Below, piece by piece: positions 17,540-26,722 of a stretch of DNA of 64,000 nucleotides. Position 1 is the stretch's first letter, and every line of letters starts with the position of its first letter. A model generated the notes under the pieces. That model ran no database searches. It saw nothing but the letters and a program-made list of their open reading frames with translations, and was not told where the DNA came from. The translations under genes were made by a program, and so were the position numbers. Source of the DNA: Thermanaeromonas sp. C210 (GTDB taxonomy: Bacteria > Bacillota > DSM-521 > Neomoorellales > Neomoorellaceae). The stretch is taken from NCBI RefSeq assembly GCF_013167955.1, contig NZ_BLWF01000003.1:528864-592863 (forward strand), written 5' to 3'.

Positions 17540-19486
17540 TTGAAAATCGCTACTATCCTCGACCAGATCGATTTGGGAAGCATGGCCCTGCCCGAGTTTC
17601 AACGGGGGTATGTATGGAACCGCGACCAGGTGCGCGGCCTGATGCAGTCCCTTTACCGCCGCTATCCCATCGGAAGCCTCCTGGTGTGGGTCACACGTTC
17701 GGAGGGCGCCGCTTCTAGAGGTGACCAAGCCCCGGCCCCGGGAGTGGTAAAACTTTTGCTCGACGGCCAGCAGCGGATAACCACCCTTTACGGGATCATC
17801 AGGGGCAGGCCGCCCCGGTTTTTCGACGGCAACGCCCAGGCCTTCACCGGCCTTTATTTTCACCTGGAGGATGAAGTCTTCGAGTTCTATATGCCTACTA
17901 AAATGAAAGACAACCCCCTCTGGGTGAATATCACCGAGCTCATGCAGGCCGGGGTGGGCAAGTTCATCGGCCGGCTGTACGCTGTGCCGGAGCTGGCGAA
18001 CCGGATGGAGGTCTATATCCAGCGCCTGACTGCTATTGATGGGATCAAGAATATAGACCTGCATGTGGAAGAGGTGACCGGCGAGGACAAGACCATTGAC
18101 GTGGTGGTGGACATCTTTAATCGGGTCAACAGCGGCGGCACCAAGCTTTCCCAGGGCGACCTGGCCCTGGCCAAGATCTGCGCCGCATGGCCGGAAGCCA
18201 GGCAGGCCATGAAGGAGGTGCTTGTCGGCTGGGAAAAGGCCGGTTTCCACTTCAACCTCGACTGGCTGCTGCGTAATATCACCACCATCCTCACCGGGGA
18301 GGCTTCTTTTTCCGCTTTAAAAGATGTAAATGCGCCGCAGTTTCAAAAGGGTCTTGTCCTGGCCCAGGATGCCTGCAACTACCTGTTGAATATGATTTCC
18401 GGCCGCCTGGGCCTCGACCATGACCGGGTTCTGGGCGGGCGCTATGCCTTTCCGGTGATGACCAGGTATCTTGTCCTGCGGGGCGGCAAGCTGAAGGATG
18501 CCAGGGAGCGCGACCGCCTTCTGTACTGGTACGTTCACAGCTTCCTCTGGGGCCGCTTTGCCGGCTCCACGGAAACTGTTTTGAATCAGGACCTAAAAGT
18601 CCTGGAGCCGGTGGACGGTGCCCTGGACCGGCTGATCGAGCAGCTCCGCCTCTCCCGGGGCAGCCTCACCATCCGGCCGGAAGACTTTGCCGGGTGGAGC
18701 CTGGGTGCCAGGTTTTATCCCATGCTTTATCTTTTGACCAGGGTTTACGGCGCCCGGGACTGGTGCAGCGGCGTGCCCCTTTCGGCGAATCTGCTGGGCA
18801 AACTCAATGCCCTGCAGGTGCACCACATCTTTCCCAAGGCCCTTCTTTATGAACATGGTTACCAGAAGGCGGAGGTCAACGCCATTGCCAACCTCTGCTT
18901 TCTCACCCAGGGAGCCAACCTGGCCATTAGCGACAGGAGGCCTGAGGTTTATTTAGAGGAAGTGGAAAAGAGGTTCCCGGGGGCCCTGGCCTCTCAGTGG
19001 GTGCCCCTGGACCGGGAGCTCTGGCGGGTGGAAAACTACAGGGAGTTTCTCGCTGAGCGGCGGCGCCTTTTGGCTGCAGCGGCCAATCGTTTCGTGGAGG
19101 AGCTGCTTAACGGTTCGCCTGCCGCCCCGGCCGCGGTCAGCTATTCGACAACTTTAGAGGCGGCCCCGGCGCCCATGGCGGCGGATGACGAAGAAATCGG
19201 CGCCCTGCTGGAATGGCTGCAGGCAAACAAACTTCCCAGGCCGGAGCTTGATTTTGAAATATGCGGCCCTGCCGGGGAGGTGCTGACTGTTGTGGACCTG
19301 GCCTGGCCTAACGGGGTGCAGGAGGGCTACAGCCAGCCGGTAGCCCTGGTCCTGCAGGAGGATAGGGAGCAGAATAGGATTCTAAATCAGTTGGGCTATC
19401 GCTATTTTAACAGCGCAAAAGACTTGCGGGCTTATTTGGAAAAGCTGGTAGGAATCGCCGGTGAAGAGGAAGAGGTGGGGCATTAA
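17540..19486 (+). CDS. DUF262/DUF1524 protein (GmrSD-like restriction factor)
   Basis: A 648-residue protein. The N-terminal DUF262 (ParB-like NTPase/nuclease) domain shows LPEFQRGYVWNRDQVRGLM near residue 17, RYPIGSLLVW, and LLDGQQRITTLYGIIRG near 72. A DUF1524-type HNH region follows, with VHHIFPKALL near 426, ANLCFLTQGANLAISDRRP, and the final catalytic-type Asn residues. The C-terminal 120 residues are unassigned. This combination defines GmrSD-type, modification-dependent restriction and related anti-phage proteins; the actual target is unknown. The start is TTG 17540 with AAAGGGG about 10 bases before. The gene begins only 25 bases after IS copy 2, so its original promoter and upstream partner may have been lost. 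Confidence 0.82.
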   Translation: MKIATILDQIDLGSMALPEFQRGYVWNRDQVRGLMQSLYRRYPIGSLLVWVTRSEGAASRGDQAPAPGVVKLLLDGQQRITTLYGIIRGRPPRFFDGNAQAFTGLYFHLEDEVFEFYMPTKMKDNPLWVNITELMQAGVGKFIGRLYAVPELANRMEVYIQRLTAIDGIKNIDLHVEEVTGEDKTIDVVVDIFNRVNSGGTKLSQGDLALAKICAAWPEARQAMKEVLVGWEKAGFHFNLDWLLRNITTILTGEASFSALKDVNAPQFQKGLVLAQDACNYLLNMISGRLGLDHDRVLGGRYAFPVMTRYLVLRGGKLKDARERDRLLYWYVHSFLWGRFAGSTETVLNQDLKVLEPVDGALDRLIEQLRLSRGSLTIRPEDFAGWSLGARFYPMLYLLTRVYGARDWCSGVPLSANLLGKLNALQVHHIFPKALLYEHGYQKAEVNAIANLCFLTQGANLAISDRRPEVYLEEVEKRFPGALASQWVPLDRELWRVENYREFLAERRRLLAAAANRFVEELLNGSPAAPAAVSYSTTLEAAPAPMAADDEEIGALLEWLQANKLPRPELDFEICGPAGEVLTVVDLAWPNGVQEGYSQPVALVLQEDREQNRILNQLGYRYFNSAKDLRAYLEKLVGIAGEEEEVGH

Positions 19487-19493
19487 GGTTATC

Positions 19494-19537
19494 TTTACAT
19501 ATAAATCGATCTTCTTTACAATAAAATTAGAGTAAAG
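19494..19537 (+). promoter_or_regulatory. promoter and likely operator of the AbrB/PIN module
   Basis: TTTACA (19494-19499), 17 bases, then TACAAT (19517-19522) form a good sigma-A promoter. CTTTAC occurs at 19493 and again at 19514, exactly two helical turns apart, and the inverted copy GTAAAG is at 19532-19537. The palindrome overlaps the -10 box, as expected for antitoxin autorepression; that role is inference. Confidence 0.65.
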
Positions 19538-19555
19538 GTAATTGAAGTGGTTATT

Positions 19556-19813
19556 ATGCCTATCGCTAAGATATCATCGAAAGGCCAGGTAACCATCCCG
19601 GCAGAAATACGCAAGTTTTTAGGCGTCGCACCGGGCTCACATCTTCGCTTTATAATAAAGGAAGGTACCGTACAGATTGAAAAAGGTAGTCATGACATAG
19701 CCGCCCTGAAAGGCAGCGTACCGGTAGAGGGGGAACAGGATTTTTTGAAGGCACGTCATCAGGCCATGGAAGAGGTTGCCATAGAGATTGCAAGGGAAGG
19801 CAAGAGTGATTGA
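19556..19813 (+). CDS. AbrB/MazE-family antitoxin or regulator
   Basis: A small protein of 85 residues with the SpoVT/AbrB swapped-hairpin DNA-binding domain: KISSKGQVTIPAEIRKFLGV near the N-terminus, then GSHLRFIIKEGTVQIEK. The C-terminal tail (DFLKARHQAMEEVAIEIARE) would wrap the toxin. I use ATG 19556; a GTG at 19547 is in frame. It overlaps the next frame (a broken PIN toxin) by 8 bases, typical of VapBC-type pairs. With the toxin dead it may survive as a lone DNA-binding protein. Confidence 0.85.
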   Translation: MPIAKISSKGQVTIPAEIRKFLGVAPGSHLRFIIKEGTVQIEKGSHDIAALKGSVPVEGEQDFLKARHQAMEEVAIEIAREGKSD

Positions 19814-20110
19814 CGCCAACATCATCCTACGTTTTCTTGTGAATGACGATCAGTTAAAAGCTGAACGATGTTCTGCCCTTTTACAAAGGGTTGAAGACGG
19901 GGTAGAGGAAGTTTTTTGTTTTCTCTTCGTGGCATGCGTCTTTCCAGCAAGTCGGTGGCCAGGAAAGCTCCCGAGTGGTATGTAGAAAAGAATGTTGATT
20001 GGACGGATGCCTTCGTTGCTGCTAAAATGGCAGCGGGAAAGAAGCCGGAGATATATTCTTACGATCGTCATTTTGATAAGTTTCCGGAAATTAAAAGAAT
20101 TGAGCCCTGA
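19806..20110 (+). pseudogene. PIN-domain toxin (VapC-like), internally deleted
   Basis: The N-terminus reads VIDANIILRFLVNDDQLKAE from GTG 19806, containing the first catalytic Asp. Around 19915 the frame breaks. A second frame resumes with SVARKAPEWYVEKNVDWTDA and ends YSYDRHFDKFPEI, the C-terminal PIN motif. About 40-60 central residues, including the middle acidic residue, are missing. Toxin activity should be lost. Confidence 0.85.
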
Positions 20111-20188
20111 CATACTACGGCTAAACCGGATAAGGCGACCGTTAGAGCGCGTATCGTGGGATAGAACATTTTTTGCCGGAGGGTTTTT

Positions 20189-21031
20189 ATGGGCACGTGC
20201 ATTTACTGCGGAAAGCCGGCCGGATTTCTTCGTAAAAAGCACCGGGAGTGCGCGGAGAAGCGCGACCGGGGCTGGGCCGAAATGGTCAACCTGGCCAAAG
20301 ACGCTGCCCTGGGAGAAAGTCCCGAAGGCACGCTGGAAACCCTTGCCGGCCGGCTGGAAGAAGTGGCCCGGGAGAGTTTTATCCCGCCGGAACAGGTGCG
20401 GGATGCATTAATTGCCGGGTGGGAGAAGGCGGTAAACCACTTTCTGGAGGACGGCAACCTGGATGCCCAGGAAGAAAACAGGCTGGCCCAGTTCGCCAGG
20501 CATTTTGACTTCACCCAGGAAGACCTGGACAGAAACGGCTTCTATACCCGGTTCGTCAAGGGCGCAGTGCTAAGGGAGCTTATGGAAGGCAAGGTTCCTT
20601 CCCGCTTCCACCCGGTAGGGGAGTTGCCCTTTAACTTTCAAAAGAGCGAGGCCCTCATCTGGGCCTTTAACGATGTGGCCTACTATGAAGAAAAAACCCG
20701 GCGGGGATATGTGGGCGGGAGCCACGGGGTAAGTTTTAGGATTGCCAAGGGGGTATATTACCGGGTCGGCTCTTTCCGGGGCCGGCCGGTGGAAATAACG
20801 GAAAAGGTGTTGGTAGACAGGGGGATCCTCGCGGTGACTACCAAACACCTCTATTTCCAAGGGGCCAAGAAGGCTTTTCGCGTGCGGTGGGACAAAGTGG
20901 TTTCCTTTATGCCGTACTCGGATGGTATTGGGATCCAGAGGGATGCGACCACGGCCAAACCCCAGTTCTTTGTTACCGGTGACGGCTGGTTTACTTACAA
21001 CCTGCTAGCTAATATCGCCAACTTGGGCTAG
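20189..21031 (+). CDS. zinc-ribbon protein with C-terminal PH-like domain, function unknown
   Basis: A 280-residue soluble protein. A treble-clef or ribbon motif starts it: CIYCGKPAGFLRKKHREC at residues 4-21. A helical middle part (residues 30-150) and a beta-rich C-terminal third (ITEKVLVDRGILAVTTKHLY to DKVVSFMPYSDGI) resemble bacterial PH/GRAM-like domains that follow zinc ribbons in uncharacterised Firmicutes proteins. I do not know its function. ATG 20189 has GGAGGG 8 bases upstream. The last 30 bases and about 30 bases of 3' flank have a diverged copy at 33710-33765, so a second such gene once existed in this region. Confidence 0.7.
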   Translation: MGTCIYCGKPAGFLRKKHRECAEKRDRGWAEMVNLAKDAALGESPEGTLETLAGRLEEVARESFIPPEQVRDALIAGWEKAVNHFLEDGNLDAQEENRLAQFARHFDFTQEDLDRNGFYTRFVKGAVLRELMEGKVPSRFHPVGELPFNFQKSEALIWAFNDVAYYEEKTRRGYVGGSHGVSFRIAKGVYYRVGSFRGRPVEITEKVLVDRGILAVTTKHLYFQGAKKAFRVRWDKVVSFMPYSDGIGIQRDATTAKPQFFVTGDGWFTYNLLANIANLG

Positions 21032-21229
21032 CTTCCATTGGTAAACACCTTAGCCAAATAGAAACTTTCCAGGGCCGTACGACGGGTTCGGGCGGCCTTT
21101 TCTATATCCTTATGCCCGCAGGATGTTTGCCGCGTGATGTATTTTAGGAGCTGCTGGCCTAGTTTTTATACCCTTGTGCCCGGTAGAGGCCCTGGCTATA
21201 GTTCACCGTTACCTCCAGCCGCCTAAGAA
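21032..21229. other. intergenic region without recognisable gene
   Basis: No supported reading frame in 21032-21446. The first 30 bases are the 3' flank duplicated at 33.7 kb. The rest holds the two tandem GGAAT...TGTCGAA-type motifs described separately. Confidence 0.6.
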
Positions 21230-21253
21230 GGAATATTTACCACTGTTGTCGAA
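21230..21253 (+). promoter_or_regulatory. GGAAT-N12-TGTCGAA motif (Spo0A-box-like), copy 1
   Basis: AAGAAGGAATATTT precedes TTGTCGAAA with 17 bases from the first G of GGAAT to the first T of TGTCGAA. TGTCGAA is the established Spo0A-box core. The upstream GGAAT half recurs at the same spacing in the other copies in this window. Confidence 0.55.
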
Positions 21254-21384
21254 ACTTGATAGAAGTATCCTGGTGGTAACGTTGTAAAGCAAGGGGTTGC
21301 GGGTTATGCCGGGAAGAGGGCGCATGCTTTTGATTTATTTGGATAATAGGGCGGGCTGGCGGCAAGCCTGCTGGGTAAAAAGAA

Positions 21385-21408
21385 GGAATATTTTTTTCTA
21401 GTGTAGAA
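21385..21408 (+). promoter_or_regulatory. GGAAT-N12-TGTAGAA motif, copy 2 (tandem)
   Basis: AGAAGGAATATTT and GTGTAGAAA at the same 17-base spacing as the copy 155 bases upstream, with one change in the core (TGTAGAA). It lies about 40-70 bases before the start of the sugar-phosphate transferase gene. Confidence 0.5.
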
Positions 21409-21455
21409 ATTTACGTCACGTATATAGGGTCCACCGTGGGGGAGGGTTGCAGGCC

Positions 21456-22808
21456 TTGCGCTGGACGAAGCTGGTCAAGATCCTGGGGGACCTCTTTATT
21501 ATTAACTTTAGCTTTTATTTGGCTTTTTTAATACGTTTTGAGGGCCGGATTCCCACTGTTAACTGGCAGGCCTACTGGACGTCGGCCATCTGGATTACCT
21601 TGGTGGCCTTCATTCTTTTTTACAGCTACGGTCTTTATGTCGGCGGCCGCCACCAGTGGATAGAGATTTTCGCGGCTCTGGTATGGGTTGTTGTCTTAAC
21701 CTCCCTTTTCGGCATTGCCCTATCTTACATGCTGCAGAAATATACCTTTCCCCGCTCGGTTTTCATTTTAACGGCGCCGCTGCAACTTTTGCTTTTAAGT
21801 GCCTGGCGGTATGGCCTATGGCGCTATAGCATCTGGCGCCAAGGAGTCTTAACCCTGGTAGTTGTGGGGCCACACGAAGCAGCTTCTGCTCGGGCTCGCC
21901 AGCTTCACAGCGATGGGGGGCGCCTCTACCGGGTTGTCGGGCTGGTAGTTGAGCCCGGAGCCGCGCCCGCCCCTGGCGACTTGGAGGTTCCGGTACGCGG
22001 TACATATGAGGAGCTAGGAAAAATTCTGGATGAAAGCAGGCCCAGGGCGGTTATGCTCTGCGACGGCCTCCCCTTGGAGCAGCGAGAGAGGATGCTGCGG
22101 GAAGTCACCGCCCGCAATTTGGCCGTCTTTATCGTTCCCGACATCTATGAAATACTCCTCTCCCAGTCACGGATGGGACACCTCGACGGTATACCTATTC
22201 TAAGGGTGGACGGTTTTACATATGCACCTTCGGGTGCCTGGAAGCGCATTTTTGATATAGCTTTGTCTTTATTCCTGGGCGTAGTTGCCGTACCTCTGAT
22301 TTTGCTGGCCGCCGTTGCCATAAAAATAGAATCCCCCGGAGGCCCGGTATTTTACCGCCAATGGCGGGTGGGACAGGGAGGCCGGGTGTTCCGGCTGATC
22401 AAGCTGCGGACCATGGTCCCCGACGCGGAAAAGTTAACAGGTCCGGTCCTCGCTACGGCAGAAGACCCTCGCGTAACCCGAGTGGGCAGGGTTTTAAGGG
22501 CTACCCGCATTGACGAGTTGCCGCAGCTCTGGAACGTTCTAAAAGGGGAAATGAGCTTTATTGGCCCCAGGCCGGAGCGGCCGGTTTTTGTGGAGCAGTT
22601 TAAAAAAGAAGTGCCGGGTTACGACTGGCGGCACCGGCTGCCGGTGGGCATCACAGGGCTGGCCCAAATTTTAGGACGCTACAGCACCACCCCGGCGGAC
22701 AAGCTTCGTTATGATCTACTCTACGCTAAAACCCTTTCACCGCTGAATGATGTCCAGATTTTGTTACATACCTTGAAAGTTATGCTCATTCGCGACAAGG
22801 CTTCGTAA
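21456..22808 (+). CDS. exopolysaccharide polyprenyl glycosylphosphotransferase (WbaP/WcaJ-like)
   Basis: A membrane enzyme that starts repeat-unit synthesis by moving a sugar-1-phosphate from a UDP-sugar to undecaprenyl phosphate. Four N-terminal transmembrane segments (FLIRFEGRIP after the first) are followed by a CoA-binding-like Rossmann region (LTLVVVGPHEAA). A fifth hydrophobic segment and the catalytic PF02397 domain come next: KRIFDIALSLFLG, IKIESPGGPVFYRQWRVGQG, FRLIKLRTM, DELPQLWNVLKGEMSFIGPR and the C-terminal KVMLIRD. TTG 21447 abuts GGAGGG, so TTG 21456, with 9-base spacing, is the better start. It stands alone, far from the other sugar genes. Confidence 0.92.
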   Translation: MRWTKLVKILGDLFIINFSFYLAFLIRFEGRIPTVNWQAYWTSAIWITLVAFILFYSYGLYVGGRHQWIEIFAALVWVVVLTSLFGIALSYMLQKYTFPRSVFILTAPLQLLLLSAWRYGLWRYSIWRQGVLTLVVVGPHEAASARARQLHSDGGRLYRVVGLVVEPGAAPAPGDLEVPVRGTYEELGKILDESRPRAVMLCDGLPLEQRERMLREVTARNLAVFIVPDIYEILLSQSRMGHLDGIPILRVDGFTYAPSGAWKRIFDIALSLFLGVVAVPLILLAAVAIKIESPGGPVFYRQWRVGQGGRVFRLIKLRTMVPDAEKLTGPVLATAEDPRVTRVGRVLRATRIDELPQLWNVLKGEMSFIGPRPERPVFVEQFKKEVPGYDWRHRLPVGITGLAQILGRYSTTPADKLRYDLLYAKTLSPLNDVQILLHTLKVMLIRDKAS

Positions 22809-22818
22809 ATTCCGTTCG

Positions 22819-22934
22819 ACCCCGTGGGGCTTGAGCGCTTCCTGGCCCTTATTTCCCTGCCCAGCTGGCGGGCGGACATGGTCGGGGTGGAGGAGCTCTT
22901 ACGCCTGGTGCTGCCGGGTTTCCGGAGGGAGTAA
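22819..22934 (+). pseudogene. short unidentified gene fragment
   Basis: A frame without a start codon reads DPVGLERFLALISLPSW and later VEELLRLVLPGFRRE before a TAA. It looks like the amphipathic C-terminus of a lost protein. I cannot assign a family. Confidence 0.3.
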
Positions 22935-22986
22935 ACTTGTCCTTGAAGAGGTAGAGAAGCAGTAACAGCAAGTGGTGAAGGTTAGA

Positions 22987-23692
22987 ATGGCTGAGAGTAA
23001 ATTATTCCGAGACCCTGTACATGGGTATATCGTTGTACCAAAGGAATTTATGGCACTAGTTACGACAAAGGAGTTTCAGCGGTTAAGGCGGATCCGCTAG
23101 CTTGGCCTCTCCTTTCTTACATATTACGGTGCCGAACATTCTCGTTTTGCCATTCCCTTGGCGTCTTTCACCTATTTGTAAGATTGGAGACCGAGCTCGA
23201 ACACAAAGGATTCCAGTTTTCTGAGGAAGAAAAGCTACTAGGTCGTTGTCTCGGGCTCCTGCACGATATAGGGCATGGCCCGCTGTCACATGTCCTAGAA
23301 GGTATAATGACTCCAGATAAAAGGCATGAAACCTGGGCTATAGAAATTATCACGGCTCCCACAGAAATCCGGTGCGTTCTAGAAAGCATGGACTCGGGGG
23401 GTTGCCCAAAAAGATATGTCAAGTATTCCAAGGTGATCCTCAATGGCAGCTGGTAAAAAATATCATTTCCTCGCAACTTGATATAGACCGTATGGACTAC
23501 CTTTTGCGTGATGCCTTGATGACGGGGGCTAGTTACGGGCATTTTGACTTGAGTAGGCTATTGGCAGCTCTCGAGTTAAACGATAGACAAACCAACTTGA
23601 TGGTAAGTCATAAGGGGTTCATGGCCGCAGAGCAATTCGTTTTTGCCCGCTATTATGCCTACTGGCAAATATACTTTCACAAGACCACGAGG
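22987..23692 (+). pseudogene. HD-superfamily phosphohydrolase (dGTPase-like), degraded
   Basis: ATG 22987 opens with LFRDPVHGYIVVPKEF and EFQRLRRIR, then stops at a TAG (23098-23100). The same frame continues LGLSFLTYYGAEHSRF, and shifted frames continue CLGLLHDIGHGPLSHVLEGI (the HD motif), then KNIISSQLDIDRMDYLLRDA and ARYYAYWQIYFHKTTR. This is the normal order of the YwfO/SpoT-like HD hydrolase family that acts on (deoxy)nucleotides. A stop, at least two frameshifts and a missing C-terminal half, cut off at about 23692 by an IS3 relic, make it non-functional. Confidence 0.88.
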
Positions 23693-23845
23693 TCCATGAT
23701 GGCTACCAGGTACATCCAGCCCCGGACTAGCCTGATGTAGGTGATGTCTATACCCCAGACCTGGTTGGGGTAAGCAATAGAAAGGCCTCGCAACAAGTAG
23801 GGATATACTCTATGCTCATGGTTTCTTTTGCCCTGTCAGGGTTGC
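23692..23845 (-). pseudogene. relic of an IS3-family OrfB (integrase-core) transposase
   Basis: Translating the minus strand gives HRVYPYLLRGLSIAYPNQ directly followed by VWGIDITYIRLVRGWMYLVA. This is the segment around the first catalytic Asp of IS3-family OrfB proteins. Only about 50 codons remain. Its end coincides with the point where the HD hydrolase loses homology, so this IS is the likely cause of that truncation. Confidence 0.88.
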
Positions 23846-23891
23846 TGTTGTAGGCGGCAAATGTTATAATGATGCTATCAAAATGATAGCA
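23842..23891 (+). promoter_or_regulatory. promoter and palindromic operator of the FitAB-like module
   Basis: TTGCTG (23842-23847), a 17-base spacer and a perfect TATAAT (23865-23870) form a strong sigma-A promoter. Directly downstream is a perfect palindrome, TGCTATC-AAAAT-GATAGCA (23873-23891), placed over the expected transcription start. This is a textbook position for repression by the FitA/FitB complex; the binding itself is inferred. Confidence 0.8.
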
Positions 23892-23905
23892 AGGGGGTGC
23901 CGGCT

Positions 23906-24138
23906 TTGCCCGACGTCCTTATCCGCAATGTGTCCAGGGAGGTTTTAGCTACTTTAAAGCAGCGGGCTGCCGCTAAAGGCAGGTCTTTACAGGCGGAACT
24001 GCATAAGATTTTGGAAGAAGCCGCGGGTGAAAAAGGCCTGGACGGCACCAAGCTGGCTGCCGAGATAAGGAAGCAGCTGCAGGCAAAAGGGAAAGGCTAC
24101 AGCGACAGCGTCGATTTAATCAGAGAGGACAGGGAAAG

Positions 24139-24142
<4 letters not shown>
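23906..24142 (+). CDS. FitA-like ribbon-helix-helix antitoxin
   Basis: A small DNA-binding antitoxin. PDVLIRNVSREVLATLKQRA followed by KGRSLQAELHKILEEA is the FitA-type RHH fold (strand, then two helices). The C-terminal tail KGYSDSVDLIREDRE would bind the toxin. TTG 23906 has AAGGGGG 8-9 bases upstream; the in-frame GTG at 23897 lies inside that site. The stop overlaps the toxin start by 4 bases (GTGA), so the two are coupled. Confidence 0.88.
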
Positions 24143-24797
<655 letters not shown>

Positions 24798-24848
24798 AGG
24801 GAGTAATTTAGTTCTGAGAAACTGCAGGATTGGTAGGGGTGCTATACA

Positions 24849-26216
24849 GTGCCAATTTACCGGGTTGAAAGAAATGACGATTGTCCCTGCGGCAGCGGCC
24901 GGAAATATAAAAAGTGCTGCCTTTCCCGGGTGGAAGAAGCCACTCGCCTTTTGCAGCGGGCTGTTGGGCCGGGAGTATACACCGCCACCGAGAGGGAGGT
25001 TATTACTACCCTGGGTTTCCAGTGTGGCCTTGCCATGGGTGAAGGGGGAACGCCTCCCGATCCTGAACGGTTGGGGCGGCTGTTAATAGAAGCCTGGGAG
25101 GAAGAGGAGAAGGCATTAGAAACCTCTGGGCCGGGAGGTCTGGAAATCCTGATCAACCGCTTACAAAAATTGCTGAAGGCCAAAGAACATCTCCGCTCTA
25201 TCCGCATTCCCGGTGATTTGTTGCTGGAACTTGAACGGGCACAAGACGAGGGCGAAGAGCACTTAAAGAGATTCATCCGACGGCTTTCGGCAGAACTTGC
25301 TGCCCGCGACGATTTTGTTTTTGAAGCTATCTACTCTATGGCCTATTCCCTGCACCATGAAAACTACGCAGATGGAGAGCTAAAAACCTTTCTTATCGGT
25401 TTAGGGTGGTTCGTTGATGATAATACCCGGGACTTTTTCAACACGGCCGTTATAAGGGCGACGGCAGAAGAATTGGAAGAAGCCGAGGATACAATAGAAG
25501 AGATCGCGAAGGAAATCGGGGAAGGCAGCGAAGAAGAAGCCCAAAATAAAATAATGGACCTCTTGGAAGGGAATTTGGTTTACGGTGAATATTTATACAC
25601 GAAATTATTGCCGCAGGTCCGACCTGTTCTGAAGGCCATCAGGGAAGGGAGGATAAAGCTGATTTTGCCCCTGTACGCAGTGATCCAGGGCCTCTACGGT
25701 TTTCTTATCAATGCGGTCGCCCTATTGCCGCTGGAGTTCCTTAAGAAGGCCATCGATGAAGATATGTGGGGTTTCGGCTGGGTTAGGGAATGCCTGTGGG
25801 AAAAGAAGGAGGCCGAATGCTTTTGGCCCGAACTTGTCCGGATTTTAAAAGAACAGGCAGACCGGACGGAGGATAAGGAGCTGGCCGGGGCGGTCGAAAA
25901 ACTAATCTTTTTGGTGAATATAGGTGTGGGGATAGAGAAGCCGGGTTTGGTTGAAATGCTTTACCTGATAAGTATATATAACTTTTTTGCCCATATGCCC
26001 GTTACTTTAGACGGTACCAATATGAGTGTGCGCGAGCCTGAGGACCTGTTTGACGAAAAGCTCATAGCCGGGTATACCGAGTGGTTAAAGGCTCAGGGCC
26101 GGGAAAGGGAAGCGGAATACCTCTGGAGCCAGTTCGAGGCCCTGGCCCGGGAGGCCAGGGAAAAATGCGAAGCCGGCATCGCCCGCCTGGCAGAGATGCT
26201 GTCAGCTGTTAAGTAA
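24849..26216 (+). CDS. SEC-C motif protein of unknown function
   Basis: A 455-residue, mostly helical acidic protein. The N-terminal zinc-binding SEC-C motif is NDDCPCGSGRKYKKCCL at residues 8-24. The rest (residues 80-455) has no domain I can name. It contains alternating helical stretches such as LFDEKLIAGYTEWLKAQGRE near the C-terminus. SEC-C motifs recruit proteins to SecB or nucleic acid in other systems; the role here is unknown. GTG 24849 has TAGGGGTG upstream. A 60-base piece of this gene (about 25858-25918) is found again in the mosaic at 34895-34954. Confidence 0.75.
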   Translation: MPIYRVERNDDCPCGSGRKYKKCCLSRVEEATRLLQRAVGPGVYTATEREVITTLGFQCGLAMGEGGTPPDPERLGRLLIEAWEEEEKALETSGPGGLEILINRLQKLLKAKEHLRSIRIPGDLLLELERAQDEGEEHLKRFIRRLSAELAARDDFVFEAIYSMAYSLHHENYADGELKTFLIGLGWFVDDNTRDFFNTAVIRATAEELEEAEDTIEEIAKEIGEGSEEEAQNKIMDLLEGNLVYGEYLYTKLLPQVRPVLKAIREGRIKLILPLYAVIQGLYGFLINAVALLPLEFLKKAIDEDMWGFGWVRECLWEKKEAECFWPELVRILKEQADRTEDKELAGAVEKLIFLVNIGVGIEKPGLVEMLYLISIYNFFAHMPVTLDGTNMSVREPEDLFDEKLIAGYTEWLKAQGREREAEYLWSQFEALAREAREKCEAGIARLAEMLSAVK

Positions 26217-26239
26217 GGGTGTTAAACGCTAAAGGCCGG

Positions 26240-26565
26240 CCCGGGGGAAACCGGCCGGCCTGGGAAAGGTTCAATGTTTTATAGTAAGAATTTTGAGCAG
26301 CTCATCCTGACTTGATATGTCCAGTATCTTTTCCGCCAGCCCATCGAGTTCCTCCACGGACAAAGTCTTTATCTTCCCTTCCACTTATGAAGACACACTG
26401 CCCAGCCGTTTCCTTAACAGCCTCAGGATTATTTCCTGCCTGCCTTCCTGCCTGTCGGCCGTTATATATCCAGCTTAATCCAACTAAGGAAATTTTTCAA
26501 GCTATGCTGTCGATTAAAGGCATGGGCTTCGGGGAAAAGGAGTTCCATAAATGGCTGGGTGGTGT
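26240..26565 (-). pseudogene. internally deleted Rpn/DUF4351-type nuclease gene
   Basis: The gap 26217-26722 has no intact gene. On the minus strand 26500-26565 matches the 5' region of the intact gene at 33801-34823 (around the ELFFPEAHALIDYSD codons), and 26276-26460 matches its 3' region (LLRK to the DDLAEKILDIT end). The middle of about 600 bases is missing and there are point changes. A GC-rich inverted repeat (AGGCCGG/CCGGCCT, 26233-26262) follows, equivalent to the intact gene's terminator. Confidence 0.85.
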
Positions 26566-26722
26566 GTGTTCATAAGAGCGCCCCAGCTTTTTGTATGTTT
26601 ACTATAAAGGACTCTTTCTCCTTGAAAATGTAATATTTATGACTAAGCCTCGAAATCTTGACGTCCTTGGGGCTAAAGCATATGACGAATTTTAGATGTA
26701 AAGGGGGAGCATAAGACAAGAT

